Assembly: GCA_907164885.2 (NCBI GenBank)
Contig: OU015501.1
Span: 64,598,693-64,662,692 of the forward strand
Source of the DNA: Dolomedes plantarius
Lineage: Eukaryota > Arthropoda > Arachnida > Araneae > Dolomedidae
Length of the DNA stretch: 64,000 nucleotides
Reading direction: 5' to 3'
Part shown: in pieces, positions 31,323-44,270 of the stretch
Numbering within the stretch: the stretch's first letter is position 1
Layout of the letters: each line of letters starts with the position of its first letter
Made by a program: the position numbers and the translations under genes
The notes under the pieces: generated by a model
Told to the model about the DNA's origin: nothing
What the model saw: the letters and a program-made list of their open reading frames with translations, nothing else
Databases searched by the model: none

Positions 31323-34034
31323 ATGCACCCGTAGAAAGTGTCTTTTCCCTTATGAATAAGTTATGGGCAAGCAAAAAAACATAACTGAAAGTGCTAGTTC
31401 TCAAAACCAAGTTACTTACGAAAGTAAATTTTCAGAAATCGTGCCAAGAATTTCATTCGTATTTAAAATCAACTCCAAATATACTTAAGCAAATTTGTTC
31501 TTCAGAAAAATATAAGACCAAATAAATTATTTATTTTCAGGTGGGTTTTTTTTGTATTTTTATTAATAAATAGAAGCTACAAAAAATATGCTTTTCTTTA
31601 TTTAACTTAAATTTAATATACACATATAATATGTATTGTTTTCGATCGACGCGACGGGAACAAAGACAAAATCAAAAATGCAGATTCCGAAGTGCACACA
31701 TACACGCCTTCCGATCGTTTTGTTTTTTCCGAGTGATAATTCCATGTGAAAAATTAATGAAAACAACTAAAAGATATTCAGACCTTAAAATTCAGTCTCT
31801 CTACACTACTACCTAAAAATTAGTAGGTGTCCTGTTTTGAGATAAAAAATAAATGGTCACGTTAAGTATTATGGCATTCACAAAACTTCTGCAAGGGAGA
31901 AAGAAACTGCTTTCGGCCTACCATGAGACTGGGGCATTTGTTTACTCAATTTCTTGAGACGCCTTACAAATGTAAAGATAGCGTTTCCAAACATAATCAT
32001 ATCCATTTATTAGTCCTTTCTCACTAAGAAAGAATAGAAAATATGTATTTCTCTACGCAATGTTCCATCTCTTATCAAAGAGGGTATAATTTGCCCGTCG
32101 CGCACATCTCGACGAATACACCATCTTAACCATTAAAATATCACGTTTTCAAATACGTAGAGTTGTTGAAACATAACCACTTCTAGTTTGCTTCACGAAA
32201 ATATAGCTATTGTTCAAAGATAGAAGGATACAAACAAATGACTAAACTTTATTCTGCAATCAAAATTTTAAAATGTTATATATTGTATTTCATATGTAGC
32301 CCCTATAATTTCATATTTCTTTTTCGTTGAATCTTAAAGAAGTTTCATGAAGCTCGAAATTCTGATACATGCTCACTTTTCTTCCTTTAGTCATCAGGAA
32401 AAAGTTTTTAAACTCAAGATATCAATAAATAAAAAAGACGAGCATAGTGAGAGAGACTCCCACCTCGGTGAATTTAGAAAGTAGGCAAGATGAACGAAAA
32501 CTATTCCTCTGTTCGGTGTTGAGTGACTTCGAAACATTTTGTTTTTATACTGGGTAAGTATAAGGTATTAAATCGATTTTTGTATTTCTAACACGTTTTA
32601 TTTAGGTTTCATTCACCAACGCAATTTTGCAAGGTATTTTGAAACATCTTATTCAATTTTCACCCAGGTGCGGGAAAAAGAGCCAGGTTATAATTAGCAA
32701 ATATGCATAAGCAGAACTCCAAGCATATTTCTACAGATGAAAGAAAAAGCAAGACGATAAAAAGCATATTCTATGTGAATGAAACAATGCATTCTTATAA
32801 TGAAACTTAATCCTTTTAAGAACTGTAGATAAGTAGTTTAATTGTTTCCTCTGGTATTACCTCTGAAACTATCAACCATTAATTATACCTATTGCTACCT
32901 TTATCAAAACCACTTATTTGTAGTTCTAATGCTAAATGATGATTTTTTTGTGGTGGCTACTAAATAGGTTCAGTGCTGTTTAAAAAAATTAAGGATCAAG
33001 TAACTTAGAGTTTTTATAAATAGCTGAAACACATCTTAATCATTGGACAATCATGAAGAGCTTTCAGTACTATCCTTTAACCTTTGAAAAACCTTTAAAA
33101 TTGAAAATTTTTAAATTTTCAGGGTAAAAAAATAACTAGCAATTTAATATGAGAACCGATAAATTACAAGATTATACCTTATCATACCACAAAAATTAAG
33201 AATAAAAATAACTTTGAACTTCACTTTTTCCGTTGAATGTGTATACTTAGAGTTTCACTTAAAATTAGAGAGAATAGGTAAATAGAAATGATAACTTTTA
33301 AAAGATACATAAACAAATATTAAATCCAATAATAATTTCATATAAATTTTTATTTGAACAGATAACAAATACGGTATACTAATGGTTTCGGTCCATGAAA
33401 ACGTAAGAAAAGTAATAAGGATACTCAACTGATAAACTCGAAAGCTTGATAGCATTTCTTACTAATAATATGTATGATATTAGCATTAAACTGGAGAATA
33501 AAGTAGGAGAAACATTTCCATAACTAAGGGGAAATAACATTTTACGTATACCTTTCATGTATATTTAGACGAGTACCTTTCATGTATATTAGAGACGAGT
33601 TCTATGCCTACCTCTATACAGTGTTTCATATGAAAGGGACATCTCCTCGCTGTACAATTTATAAATCAGTTAAATTATATATTCCCAGTTTGCTCTTTAT
33701 TATGTCTTTTGGGAAATGTTCACACACATATATTTAATGAGTAACGGTTAAATCGAAATCCGTTGTTTCCAGGTAATTTCTACCATGAAAAAAATAATGC
33801 ACTAAAATGTCCTAATGTCTTGTGTTTCGAAATAAGGATATGAGATGTCAGATATTTCATCAAAAATGAAGCGAAGATCTGATGTCAAACTGTTCTTCGA
33901 AATACGAGAACTAGTATTCCAATGCAATAAATTTCGGAAAAAAGTTGCAATCTAGAATTTTGCCTATTTTTTAAGGTATAAAAATTACTGATTGTAAAAT
34001 TGTATTTGGTATACAATGTACGTTCGTATATAGA
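31323..34034. other. AT-rich stretch without recognisable gene
   Basis: I see no supported gene. A 25-28 bp tandem duplication (TACCTTTCATGTATATT) lies at about 33548-33599. Confidence 0.5.
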
Positions 34035-34109
34035 ACGGGTTGTCAAAATAATAGAAACACTGATATTTTCGCCATAACTTTTTATAAATATACTGTAGCC
34101 TCTCATTTG

Positions 34110-34405
34110 GCTGGCAAAACAGCATGAATTTGAAATGTGAGACAGGTAAATTTCTGTACACTAGATATTTGAATTTGGTACTGCTCATCCTGCAAAATAA
34201 GTGTCCATCCTGCTCGAATTAAGTTGGACGGGAAGAAGGGATCTAGCCTTTCACGCTAAATGTTCCCTCAACTCTTCAATAATGTTGATGTCAGGTGATT
34301 GAAGTGAACAGGAAAGGTGTTGTACATAATTCGCATGCTCTTTAAACCCCACGGTGACATGTTTCGTACGATACACGGGTGCATTATCGTCTTGGAGACT
34401 ATAAT
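34110..34405 (-). pseudogene. Tc1-like transposase, C-terminal fragment
   Basis: The minus strand reads QDDNAPVYRTKHVTVGFKEH, then QSPDINIIEELRE. It therefore holds the second Asp and the Glu of the catalytic triad, with a stop shortly after. Downstream residues are broken by stops. It is the distal half of a dead transposase. Confidence 0.65.
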
Positions 34406-34410
34406 GGGTA

Positions 34411-35770
34411 TTATTGGGGCTATTAATTATGATACCCAGTGATATGATTTACATATGTAGATTTAAGTATTGCGTTGTGTTTTTTGAAGAATGACAGATT
34501 ATCCGGTTGATATAATAACGGATACATTTATTAATACATTATGATATCACAACTAATCTCTTCATTTACAGTTTCATTCAATATCATTATAACCCTTTTT
34601 ATTTTACTTCTTACACTACAATTATCACTAGTACTTTCTTAACAATTATTATACCTTTACTACAATATTTTCTCATTTAATGGATTTTATAACCCGTTCA
34701 TCAACTCATAATAACATCATATTTCAACGTTATATCAATTTCTAATAGAAAGATCTATAGTATATACATTCGGAATACGTAGTGTATGAATGAGAAATCG
34801 CGAGGGCACACATTTAAAACCAGTGGTCAATACGGAGCACAAACGACACATACCTCCATTGATGAACTCTCATGAAGTCAATTTAAAGAGCTGGCATTGT
34901 CGGGGACTTGGTCTTTCGATTCTCCCTCCTTTGATAAACTCGTCTGCAGTCCATTAAATGCGCTCGCGTCTGCTTGGGACCCTCCTTTCAAACCCGTCTA
35001 TGGTTGCGGCACTCCTTCAGGGTCCGTAACTTCAGCTTGTAGCATACGGTGGGTCATACTGCTCAGGCAATTCGATTCTCGGGATGTGGCACTCTGCTTC
35101 CATGTGGTCAGCCGGCTCTATTCTTTCATAGAATCTGGTTAGTCTCGATGTTAGTGACTGCCTAGTATTTACGCTTTGGGACATCGGTGTAAATAAAGCG
35201 TCAAGCTATATTAATTTATCATACGCTGGCTAAGTTTCAATTCGAGCTTTCTCATTCTAAATTAATTCGTCGGCTCATGCTCTTAACTACGGTCTAGGTG
35301 TTCGTCCTTGCTGCTCCTCGTTCGTAATAATTTTTTAGGATCCCCTCATCATCTGATCTGGTCATTCCCTCGTTTTCTTATTGGTCAGAGATATTTTATT
35401 TCTATTCTATTGGGCTACTCATTTCTTTCCAGAATTTTCTTTTTTTCCCCGCCTTCTCGTAGGTGGGGCCACTCGCCTCCCATCATCATTATTCCCACGG
35501 CCATATTCCCATCTTCTCGAATATCATCTGTTTCCGATTTTCACCACTTAGCCCATACCATCACTATTCAATGCATTTCCTCGTTAGTGTGCTCCTCTTC
35601 ATATACCTTTCACATCTGCATCTGGTCTAAGCATACCCCACATTGTAAATTTTCTTTGGGCGGTTTCTTTTTCATCCTTAATGGCACTTAAACATCCCGT
35701 TTCTTTTCTAAACTATGTCCACGTCCCTCGCTTATTTATCACTCGTCACTGCTTCTCTTAACTCGATCAT
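34411..35770. other. Insert inside the Tc1 relic, LTR-like composition
   Basis: Neither end matches Tc1 sequence. The block is T/C-rich on the plus strand and resembles 28850-30154 in composition. No terminal repeat or target duplication could be fixed. The open frames at 34897-35142 and 35308-35691 look like composition artefacts. Confidence 0.35.
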
Positions 35771-35786
35771 TTCTTAATTGATTCCT

Positions 35787-36600
35787 TCATCCGTGCCGAA
35801 TGTTGCGGCGCTTTTGCACCGTAACAGAGACACGGGTGGTCATTTTAGGGAATTCCACTTGCACCAACAGAAACATGTAGTCGGCCAGAAAGCTATCGTG
35901 GACTTCCGATGTCATAGAACTCTCGGGAACATATAAGGGCCCTTGGGAATTCAAAGTGATATAACTCCACAGAATTAGAGAACCACCACCATGCTTAACA
36001 GTGAATACCAAGCGGTTGGGACGAAATGCTTCAGAAATTGTTCACCAAACGTAAACTTTACCAGTGTTAAGAATCAATGAGATGCTAGATTCATCAGACC
36101 GTATGACTCATTGCCAATTATTTTAATTCCAGTTTTTATGTTCGTGGTAGCTCCTATTATAAGTTTCAATACACTTTAGTCTGTAATGAGTGACTTCTGG
36201 GTTACAACACGACTACAAATACAAATTTTTTTCGGTTCCCCACTAACTGTTGTGACTGAAACGAGACCATTTCAACTAGCATTCGCCTTAGCAGTTATTT
36301 GCTGTACTGTTGTCTATGGTTTTCGCGATATAATGCATGTCACATTAGGCCTTTCCCTCGCTGACATCATCTTGCGAAGTCTACACATTTTGCATTTAGA
36401 GGCATCACCTCGCATTTCTGCACCGTGACGTAATCTTTGATAATATGCCTCGTGATGCACCAGCAATGTTCTGCCTATAAAAGCAACCCTAAAGCCTCCC
36501 GCGATTTATCCTACCTTTCTGCAAGTCCCTCAGATCCAAAATTTTCAACATTAATTTCACAACAGCTAATTCTACATCGATTGTACTGATAGTGCGGGAT
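35787..36600 (-). pseudogene. Tc1-like transposase, N-terminal and middle fragment
   Basis: On the minus strand VKHGGGSLILWSYI near 35960-36000 matches the GGGSvMvWG motif of Tc1-type transposases. The sequence upstream (to about 36600) contains helix-turn-helix-like pieces broken by stops. Toward 35810 it again approaches the catalytic DDNAPV region also present in the fragment at 34110-34405, so the two pieces overlap in content. Confidence 0.6.
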
Positions 36601-36724
36601 AGCGAATACTCAAACCACACCGTATTATACATCTCAGTTCGTCGATGACGCCGGAGTTGTGATTTGCCTACTCATAAGGAACATGCTTTTTTTAGGTGTT
36701 GAATCCCTTATTTTGATAACCAAT

Positions 36725-38212
36725 TATATATTTATATATTAGAGATGACAAGGTGTTAAAATCTTTCACGGACACCAGACTTAAAGCCCACATCATGTAT
36801 CAACTGAAGAGGTGAAAATTGCTTGTCTTTAGAGATTAGAGTTCCTTATTTTAAGTAAATTCAAAATTATTCTGAGATTACGAAAGAAAACTTGTAGCAT
36901 ATCACATGCGTAGGTGAGCTGGCTAAGAGTAAAATAACAGTTTTATGTTTTGTATAATTTTGTTTTAATTGCTTCCTTGACCACATGCTAGCTCGGTTTT
37001 GTCCCTAAACTCTAATTTAAGACTATGGGCTGTCTTTCTTTAAACTAATGTTCAAACCCAAAAGTTTCTGATATATTTATTTAAGGGTTAAACTGTAAAT
37101 TAAAAGATATTTTTGTTTTAGGTTCTAGAATTCATCATCAAAACTTGCCCTCAAATATTCTCTTCAAAATATTCCTCACATTTAGACTGTAATGATTGTA
37201 ATAGCTATGTGAACGCACAAAAGAGGTATAGTATAGCAACAAATAAATAGCAATGCATTACATTATATTTTCTAAAGAAGAGGATCCTATTTTTTTTCCT
37301 CTAGGAATGACTATAATTTTTTTTAAATAATGTCCTTGTTAAAATCAATTAATTTGGATATAACTGTTTATATTTTTTCTAAGAGTTATTGGAACGTGCA
37401 AAATTTAAGCCTATAATACGTGACATAAAAATATTTCTCAACTTTTCTAAAGTATTAAGCTTTTTTAAGTTTACAATGACTTAGTAGTCATTAAATAGAA
37501 AAAAAAAAATTTTAGATTTCTTTCCTTAAAATATTTCATTCATTTTATTGGAATAAAATATAATTCGCACCATTCAAAATTTCCAAGGCCATCTTTTAAT
37601 TGAGAGTAAAGATTTGACGATAAAAGCAAATAACTATTATAAATAATCATTTCCCATTTTCAAATGGATTAAAGTTCAATAATATTGAAAAGTTAGATTT
37701 TCTTGATTTACATAAAATGTATATTTTCTTCCCTAATTTAATCTGTATTAATACAGTTAGCTTATGAACTTGCAGTTCGTTTTCCGATGTTATAGTACGT
37801 TTGGAATTATCGCAATTTTTATATTTTAAATATTTTTATGATATATATAGATCAACACTTCCAACTACTCTTATATTTTCTATTAAAAAATTTTCTTTTC
37901 TATTATTCTATCATTCTCATCACATTTTCATCTCTTCTTTCCTCTTTTCTCGTGTGAAACAGATTTAAATAACTAAACCCTTTCGTTAAAAAAAATCTTA
38001 TTTCTATAATTTATGTAATCAGATTAATTAAATGGCTGCATGTGTTACTTCTCACGCAAAGTATTATATTTTTATCATTTTACTGAGTTGCATCTTTTTT
38101 ATTTGCACGAATTTACGATTCATAGCAGAAGTTAGTTTTGGAAGTTGTTTGCCACAATTAAACTATATTTCTAAATAATACAAATTATTTTTACTGTAAA
38201 ATACTTTAATCA
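36725..38212. other. AT-rich stretch without recognisable gene
   Basis: No supported gene, terminal repeat or RNA was seen. Confidence 0.5.
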
Positions 38213-38621
38213 TACACACTAAAAATGAAATCCTGAAATAGCCTAAAAAAAAACCTACCTGCTTCAGGGTGACATGAAATCGGGTATACGGCCTACCGAT
38301 TCCGGCAACCCCTCTTTCCTACCTAAAACGAGTAGGAAATGACGACGCTCCATTAGCTAGTGCCCTGCCTTAAACAGGCAAATCCTCTACCCAAAAACAT
38401 TATATCCTGAAACAGGCAAATCCGCTACCCAGATCCATGTCACCCCGAAACAGGCAGATGAGCAGAAACGTTATTCCCTGAAACAAGGAATCGAATCCTA
38501 GAATGTATTAATTATACAATAACTAAATAGTTATTGTCTGTAAAACTTTTTTACAGTCTTTACACATAAACAGATAATTTACTGTAACGTTCATTTACAT
38601 TATTATTTATGTAAATAAAAA
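38213..38621 (-). repeat. Foldback-like repeat, copy B
   Basis: This is an inverted relative of 30823-31322. It begins TACACACTAAAAATGAAATC and contains about four units of the form CCTGAAACAGGCAAATCCGC, each with the palindrome CCTGAAACAGG. It ends with the 60-70 bp block found at both ends of copy A's foldback. Copy B carries that block only once. GATTCGATTCC (on the minus strand) resembles a pol III B box. Confidence 0.75.
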
Positions 38622-41600
38622 TTAAAAATAGTTTCAAGATATTTTAGCACCCAGAATATAAACAATTTTCAACATAAATTTTCAATTAGAGTTACCTATG
38701 GATAACTCTAATTAAAAACTGTCTATCCACATTATTCCTTGAATAAACGTTTTTCTCGTGTTGTGATTCCATGGCAAATGACAAGACACTAATTATAACT
38801 AAAACCTACCTCACCGGCAATTTTACCAAAATTCTTAACCGCATTTCTCAGTATATGAATAGTTATAATGTTTAAACTCCAGTATTTGCATGTTACCAAA
38901 CCTAAGTACTCAAGTTACTTGATTAGCAACTAACCTGACAGACTATAACTATATATATTGATTTAGATAGAATTTCCCCTCTCCGCCTACTTTCTGTTAA
39001 AATAATTAATTTATTTCTCTGACAACACCAGCGCACTGCTGAAATGAATGAATAAATGCATAGGGAAATGATTTCGTAAAACACATATGGAAAAAAAAGA
39101 ACAAATTCCCCACAGGAAGGATAAAAAAATTAAGAATGTGGAACAATTAGAGAGAGAATGAAAGATCTAAAGAGTTCGAGAATAAAAAATTTAGAGTTCA
39201 TTGATTTCGAGATATTAAATCCAAACAACCCTCAAATCCTTGTGAACCATTATAGCTCTATTTAATATTATTAATGACGGTTAATTTGGGGACATATTCT
39301 TAGAATTATCCTAGAGTCTATGGATGAGATTAAATATTCTTAAATCAACTCTTTCTAGATTTAATACTTTCATGAGTGAGTTATTTCAATTTACTCTTTT
39401 AAAATAGAATATATTTGGCAAAAAATTCCTTTTTGAAAAAGACACGAGACTGGTTTGTGACTTTTTTCTCATTCTAAAGCAGTATAATAATAAACCAATC
39501 ATGAGAACGGGGTTCTGATGTTACTGATTCTTAGTTAATCTCCTGAATTCCATCCAGTTTGAACCCTCTCCTAAGATATCCTGTAACAGTAGTTAAAGTA
39601 TAAACCAAGTTAGATTTGTGGGTTTCTTTCTTTTTTTGTGGGGGGGGGGGGGGGTATGCTAAACAGGAAAGTAAAAACTGAAACATACACGATTAAGTCT
39701 AGATTTCGTGTTAGAAATAAACATGTTTTACACGCTTGTGTATGCTTATTCTGTTACATCATCATCAAAGAAGACCAGCCATATCAGGTTGCTGAGCAGA
39801 GTAAATGAATGATTGGCACAGGGAATTTAGAAATTTTTTTTCTATTGCTTTCAATCATTTTGCAGCTGGTTAAACGCATCAGGGAACTATTTGCACATTT
39901 TTCTGAGCCTAAAGTTCGTCTAACGGAAGAACTCTATTCGTGATAGTCTTTATAGCAGGAAATTAACCTATATGGCTTTATGCCTCTGGGATTATATCTA
40001 CTCCAAACCTATGTGCCATCACACATGTGAAGTGTATAAATGAATGTACGAAGCCCATTATTAGTATTCTTAAGATGTTTCATTGTCCCCTCATGGGTAA
40101 AATGGCAGTCGTTTCGTCCTTATTTCTCTTTACTTGATCAAAAAAGAGGTTCAGATAGAAAGCTGGTGTCTTGTTAGCTCAAAAATGTGTACTAACACTT
40201 ACAGCAACATTTAAAAAGTTACATTTTACAAGAATAAAAATAATTCTTACTTTGCGATTGTTTTTTATTTACAATATTTTAACCTGGAAATTAAATATGA
40301 ATAAGCTAATTTCAGGTAATGGTAATTGGAGTTTTTATGGTAAAAAGTTTATACGAATGTTGTATTATTGCATATCATAACTCTGCAACTTGATAGAACG
40401 ATTATGAACTTGCAGAGTTTTCGGTACTTTATGAGAAAACTTTTAGTCATGATGATGAGTAATATTGATTTAAAGAACAGATCTCAAAAATTATTACAGA
40501 TTTGTAATAGAAAAGTTAATTTATATGTTTTCCTGACTGTACTACATGCCTCACTGTACTACATTTCAATTTGATTGGTCACTTTTTAAAGTACAATAAT
40601 TGTCTAAGAATTAAATATTATAGATATAAGAAATTTAAGACAGATTTGTCAACGTCTTTGGAGTGAAATCTCATTTTAAAGACCCTTTTTAGAGAAAAAA
40701 TATACATGAAAATTTCTCACTTTGAATAAAGTTTTCCCTGCATGTCTTTACATTGGTATTTTGCAGTATTTAAACGCTTGAGTAAATATTTGAAAAACAG
40801 ACGCTCCATGAGACTTCGTAGTTTTATAAACAGTTTGTGTACTTCTATAGTGGAAAAGAGAAATATTCGAGTAACTATGATGTAAAGAAAGAGTGGAATA
40901 CCTCTAACTTCTTAAGAAACACTTTACCAAACATTTTACGCAGATTTTAAAATAAAATGAAAATAAATTAAATAGCAGAAAACACTTTCCAGATTTTCTA
41001 CGGATAACATATAAGATTATGAATATTTGAAATAATGTTCAAATTAAAAACTCAATTATTTAATCGTAAGAATTTACATCAAAACACATTTAATTCAAGA
41101 GATCATTTCCTGAGACATTTTTTACAATCCAAAAGATAAAATTTGATTTATAATCAACTAAAGCTTAATGTAGTCTCAAAGTATTCAAATAAACTATTTT
41201 TTTAAAAAGCTCACATTTTATGTCTGAATGACATGAAATAAAATCTCACATTTTATGTCTGAATGACATAAAATGCTAGCACACGTTATGTCATTCAACT
41301 TAACTTTTAAAAGCATGATATTAATGATTTATAGCCATAAATGTACATGTTACTTGAATGTGTTTATTCAGAGAAAGGGTACGTAAGTATTGTTTTTTGG
41401 TTTTTTTTACATACATTAATTTATTACAGTAAGGTCTTGGTTACCAGTCAATCATTGAAAAAATCACCAAAATGCATGTATAATAAATCGGCTTGATGCA
41501 TTTCATTAACTATGAAACACTCAAAAACTCGGCAGCTTGAAAATATCAGATTTATTTTTAGACATCTTTCCTGGTGCAGTTTAATTAGATTTCTGATTTA

Positions 41601-41960
41601 GAGCATGGCGACAAGATTGCAATTGGTTATTTAATCTGACATTGGTTCTACGTGCTTCTAATTCCATGTCACGTAGACAGGAAATAGAGTAAAAAAAATT
41701 CTGGTTACTGTGAGTTACGGAAAAAAGATTTGATCAAAATGAAATAGCTCTTGAAACTTTTCCTCGTGCTACATAACCTAGATCATTACATCAAATCAGA
41801 AGATTTAAAATCATTTACTAGCAAGAATAGAATGTTGAATTTTTCCTGCAGACATCAATGAGAGATTTAATGTTTTCTCCACAGCAGGAAAACTTTGCCA
41901 AATTACAACTCAATGGGAGTAATAAACAACATGTTTTATAAATTTTATTTTAAACCTTTT
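38622..41960. other. AT-rich stretch without recognisable gene
   Basis: I see no supported gene. Minor structure: an 11-bp hairpin near 38681-38711, a run of 13 G at 39642-39654, and near 41210-41275 two direct copies of TCACATTTTATGTCTGAATG, each ending in a palindrome around GACAT. Confidence 0.5.
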
Positions 41961-41969
41961 AAGCCCTTT

Positions 41970-42196
41970 TAGTCGGGCAGTGGCGGCTTTGTGGTACAGC
42001 GCGCTGGTTTTCAGTGCTGAGGGTGCTCAGATCGAATCCTGGCGAAGCGCCACTAAAATGCCTCCGTTTGTGTCATCCCTTCATAGGGGGCAATGCTGGT
42101 CTTCCTATATGGAGCCCCCATAATGAAATGGCCAGCAAAACTGCGGTGAATTATAGGTGAATGTCTTCGCGACAAAGTGCCTCAGCATTAAAAAAG
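41970..42196 (+). mobile_element. tRNA-derived SINE
   Basis: The head has an A-box-like TGTGGTACAGCGCGCTGG and, about 35 bases on, a B box AGATCGAATCC at 42029-42039. It is followed by an unrelated body and a short A-rich 3' end. The 9-bp direct repeat AAGCCCTTT flanks it at 41961-41969 and 42197-42205. It is non-coding and would depend on a LINE for mobility. Confidence 0.82.
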
Positions 42197-42205
42197 AAGC
42201 CCTTT

Positions 42206-43652
42206 AAAATAATAAAAATAAGGACCATATTCGTCCGTAGTAGCCGCTAATAACGAACTTGAACATTTCTTAAATATTTTTGTTTATTATTTTAATTCAT
42301 GGCCATCAAAAAAGAAATAAAGAAAAAAAATTTTAGAAAAATGTGACATTACGAGAATAATAAAACTCACTACGGGTATTATTCGAGTGGAACTAGATTG
42401 GATTGAATCAAAATTGTTAGTCAACCCACGTTTTCTAAAAATTATAATATTTCTTATATTTAATATCTTTTCACCAAGCTAAGGTGATTAATTATTCTTA
42501 ATCCGAACACTGAAAAAATTTGTTTATATTTTAAATTTATTTTAATAATATTTTACAAAATCCCGTACCATTCTGGTTACGACAGATATTACATTTTTCT
42601 GAAATTTCTACCTTTTTCTTTGTTGTTTCTGCAAGTGAATGTACTCTTATCTGCATATATTAAGAGTTCATGCGCTTCCACACAGGCAAACACATCGCAG
42701 TCCTTTTGTCTGTCATATCAACAATTGGTTAATCCTACAACCCAACGTTATAGAACTACGAGTTTGCGAGTATCATTCAAGCCAATTCCGAGCTGTTTGT
42801 TACTGGAAAATATCCTCAATTTTTCTCTTACGGGGATTTATGCATTACCAAATATAAACAGTTGGCATTAACTTTGTCTCGTTGCAGTTAAACCTAACAC
42901 TGGCTGGTATTTGCTACACTATCAAGTACACCTACTATTAATTACACTATAAAGTACACCAATATCAAGTTTAAATTAAAGAACCGAATTTAAATTTAAA
43001 AATAAGATAGTGTGATTGAAACTTTTCAAACGTTTCACAGTCATGTTTTCTAGAATATATATATCAACCCCAGTAAATATATATCAACCCTTCTCTAGGC
43101 TTCGACTAAATCGAAGCACAACGAAGAGGTGGTCATTTCGGAAAATTCTGCTATTGGATGTAATTGACTAGCTTGACTGTTGTCTTTACTGACGCCTATG
43201 AAAACCACTAAAACTGTCCTACTGGATGTAGTCTATAGAACATAGTGAACCACGAATACTTACAGCGAGATTATAAATATTTTGGACAAAGGATGAAATT
43301 TATGGAAGGCTTCTGAAAAATTGAGTACGCTAAACATATTATTATTATTTTGTTGAAATACATTGAATTCTTACGCATTTATAAAGCATCATTTCGATAC
43401 CAAAAGAAAATATACAAAGAAATAATTCATAGAAATGACATTTCCTTTTATTCAAGATCACAGAAAACGGGTTAGATTTAGATGAGACTGGACAAGTTTT
43501 TACTTTCGAATTCTCAACAATCCTTTTGATAAACTACGCGTTAAAGTGCATGTCCCTGAAATGTTGAATTTGTGTCGCAAATAAAGGCATTTAAAAATCA
43601 ATATTAGCTTTTTCGGTGGTTGAAAAGGTTAGCAGGCAAAAAAAGAAAAAAA

Positions 43653-43654
<2 letters not shown>
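42206..43654. other. AT-rich stretch without recognisable gene
   Basis: No supported gene. Short phrases such as AAGTACACC near 42924-42960 and TATATATCAACCC near 43066-43092 are repeated twice. Confidence 0.5.

Positions 43655-43724
<70 letters not shown>
43655..43724. repeat. (TA)n microsatellite, ~70 bp
   Basis: Pure alternating TA. Confidence 0.95.
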
Positions 43725-43726
<2 letters not shown>

Positions 43727-44202
43727 CACGGTTCTTACCCGCATATCTTTTTCCCTAAATAATTATAGAAGTCAAAAAATAGGCCTGTGGCAAAGAGAGA
43801 CTGTTAAATTACATCTAAGAACTTTATTAACTACTTTTAATTAAAAATCAATTCAATCCGCTCCAAGTTTCATCTCTCAGCTCGCGACGCGCGACCTCGA
43901 CCAGCGGCGGACAACTCTAATCTCTGGTCTGCTAACTTACTCCTTTTTTTTTCGCTGTTCAAACTCCTAGATAACTTCTAGAATATTTTTATGACGTTGC
44001 ACCGAAGATGAGGCTAAAGCGGGGCTTTCCTGTCAATTTTTAGCTTCTCGCGGGTTTTTCCCCTTACGTAGAATTGAGAATAAAATTGACGCTTGTTCGT
44101 TCTCAACAATATGAAAAATAGTGACACTTGACGCCACAAAATTAGATCTGCTTTTAAGCCCCCTTTGGATTATTTTAATTATTCCCCTTACTCTAATAAA
44201 TG
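43725..44202. other. Unclassified segment between microsatellites
   Basis: This block is GC-richer than its flanks. Part near 43960-44020 resembles the reverse complement of 14460-14550. Both sit beside long (TA)n tracts. No frame or terminal repeats were found. Confidence 0.35.
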
Positions 44203-44204
44203 CT

Positions 44205-44267
<63 letters not shown>
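44203..44267. repeat. (CA)n(TA)n microsatellite
   Basis: A run of CA units followed directly by alternating TA. Confidence 0.95.

Positions 44268-44270
<3 letters not shown>

Larger units (their letters stand above)
34035..36724 (-). mobile_element. Decayed Tc1-like element with foreign insert
   Basis: The left end near 34035 (ACGGGTTGTCAAAATAATAG) and the reverse complement of the right end near 36724 (GGTTATCAAAATAAGGG) are recognisably related. Transposase fragments lie inside on the minus strand at both sides of a 1.36 kb unrelated block (34411-35770). The normal element would be about 1.3 kb. Confidence 0.6.

Noticed and set aside
35308..35691. 127-codon frame on the plus strand
   Set aside because: It is composed of Ser/Phe/Ile/His-rich low-complexity sequence from a pyrimidine-rich block, without motifs.
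30823..38621. CRISPR-like array from spaced repeats
   Set aside because: The units are few, degenerate and palindromic, with related rather than unique intervening sequence, and the DNA is animal-like.
41990..42060. Functional tRNA gene
   Set aside because: The A and B boxes are present, but the cloverleaf cannot be closed properly and target duplications show it is a SINE head.
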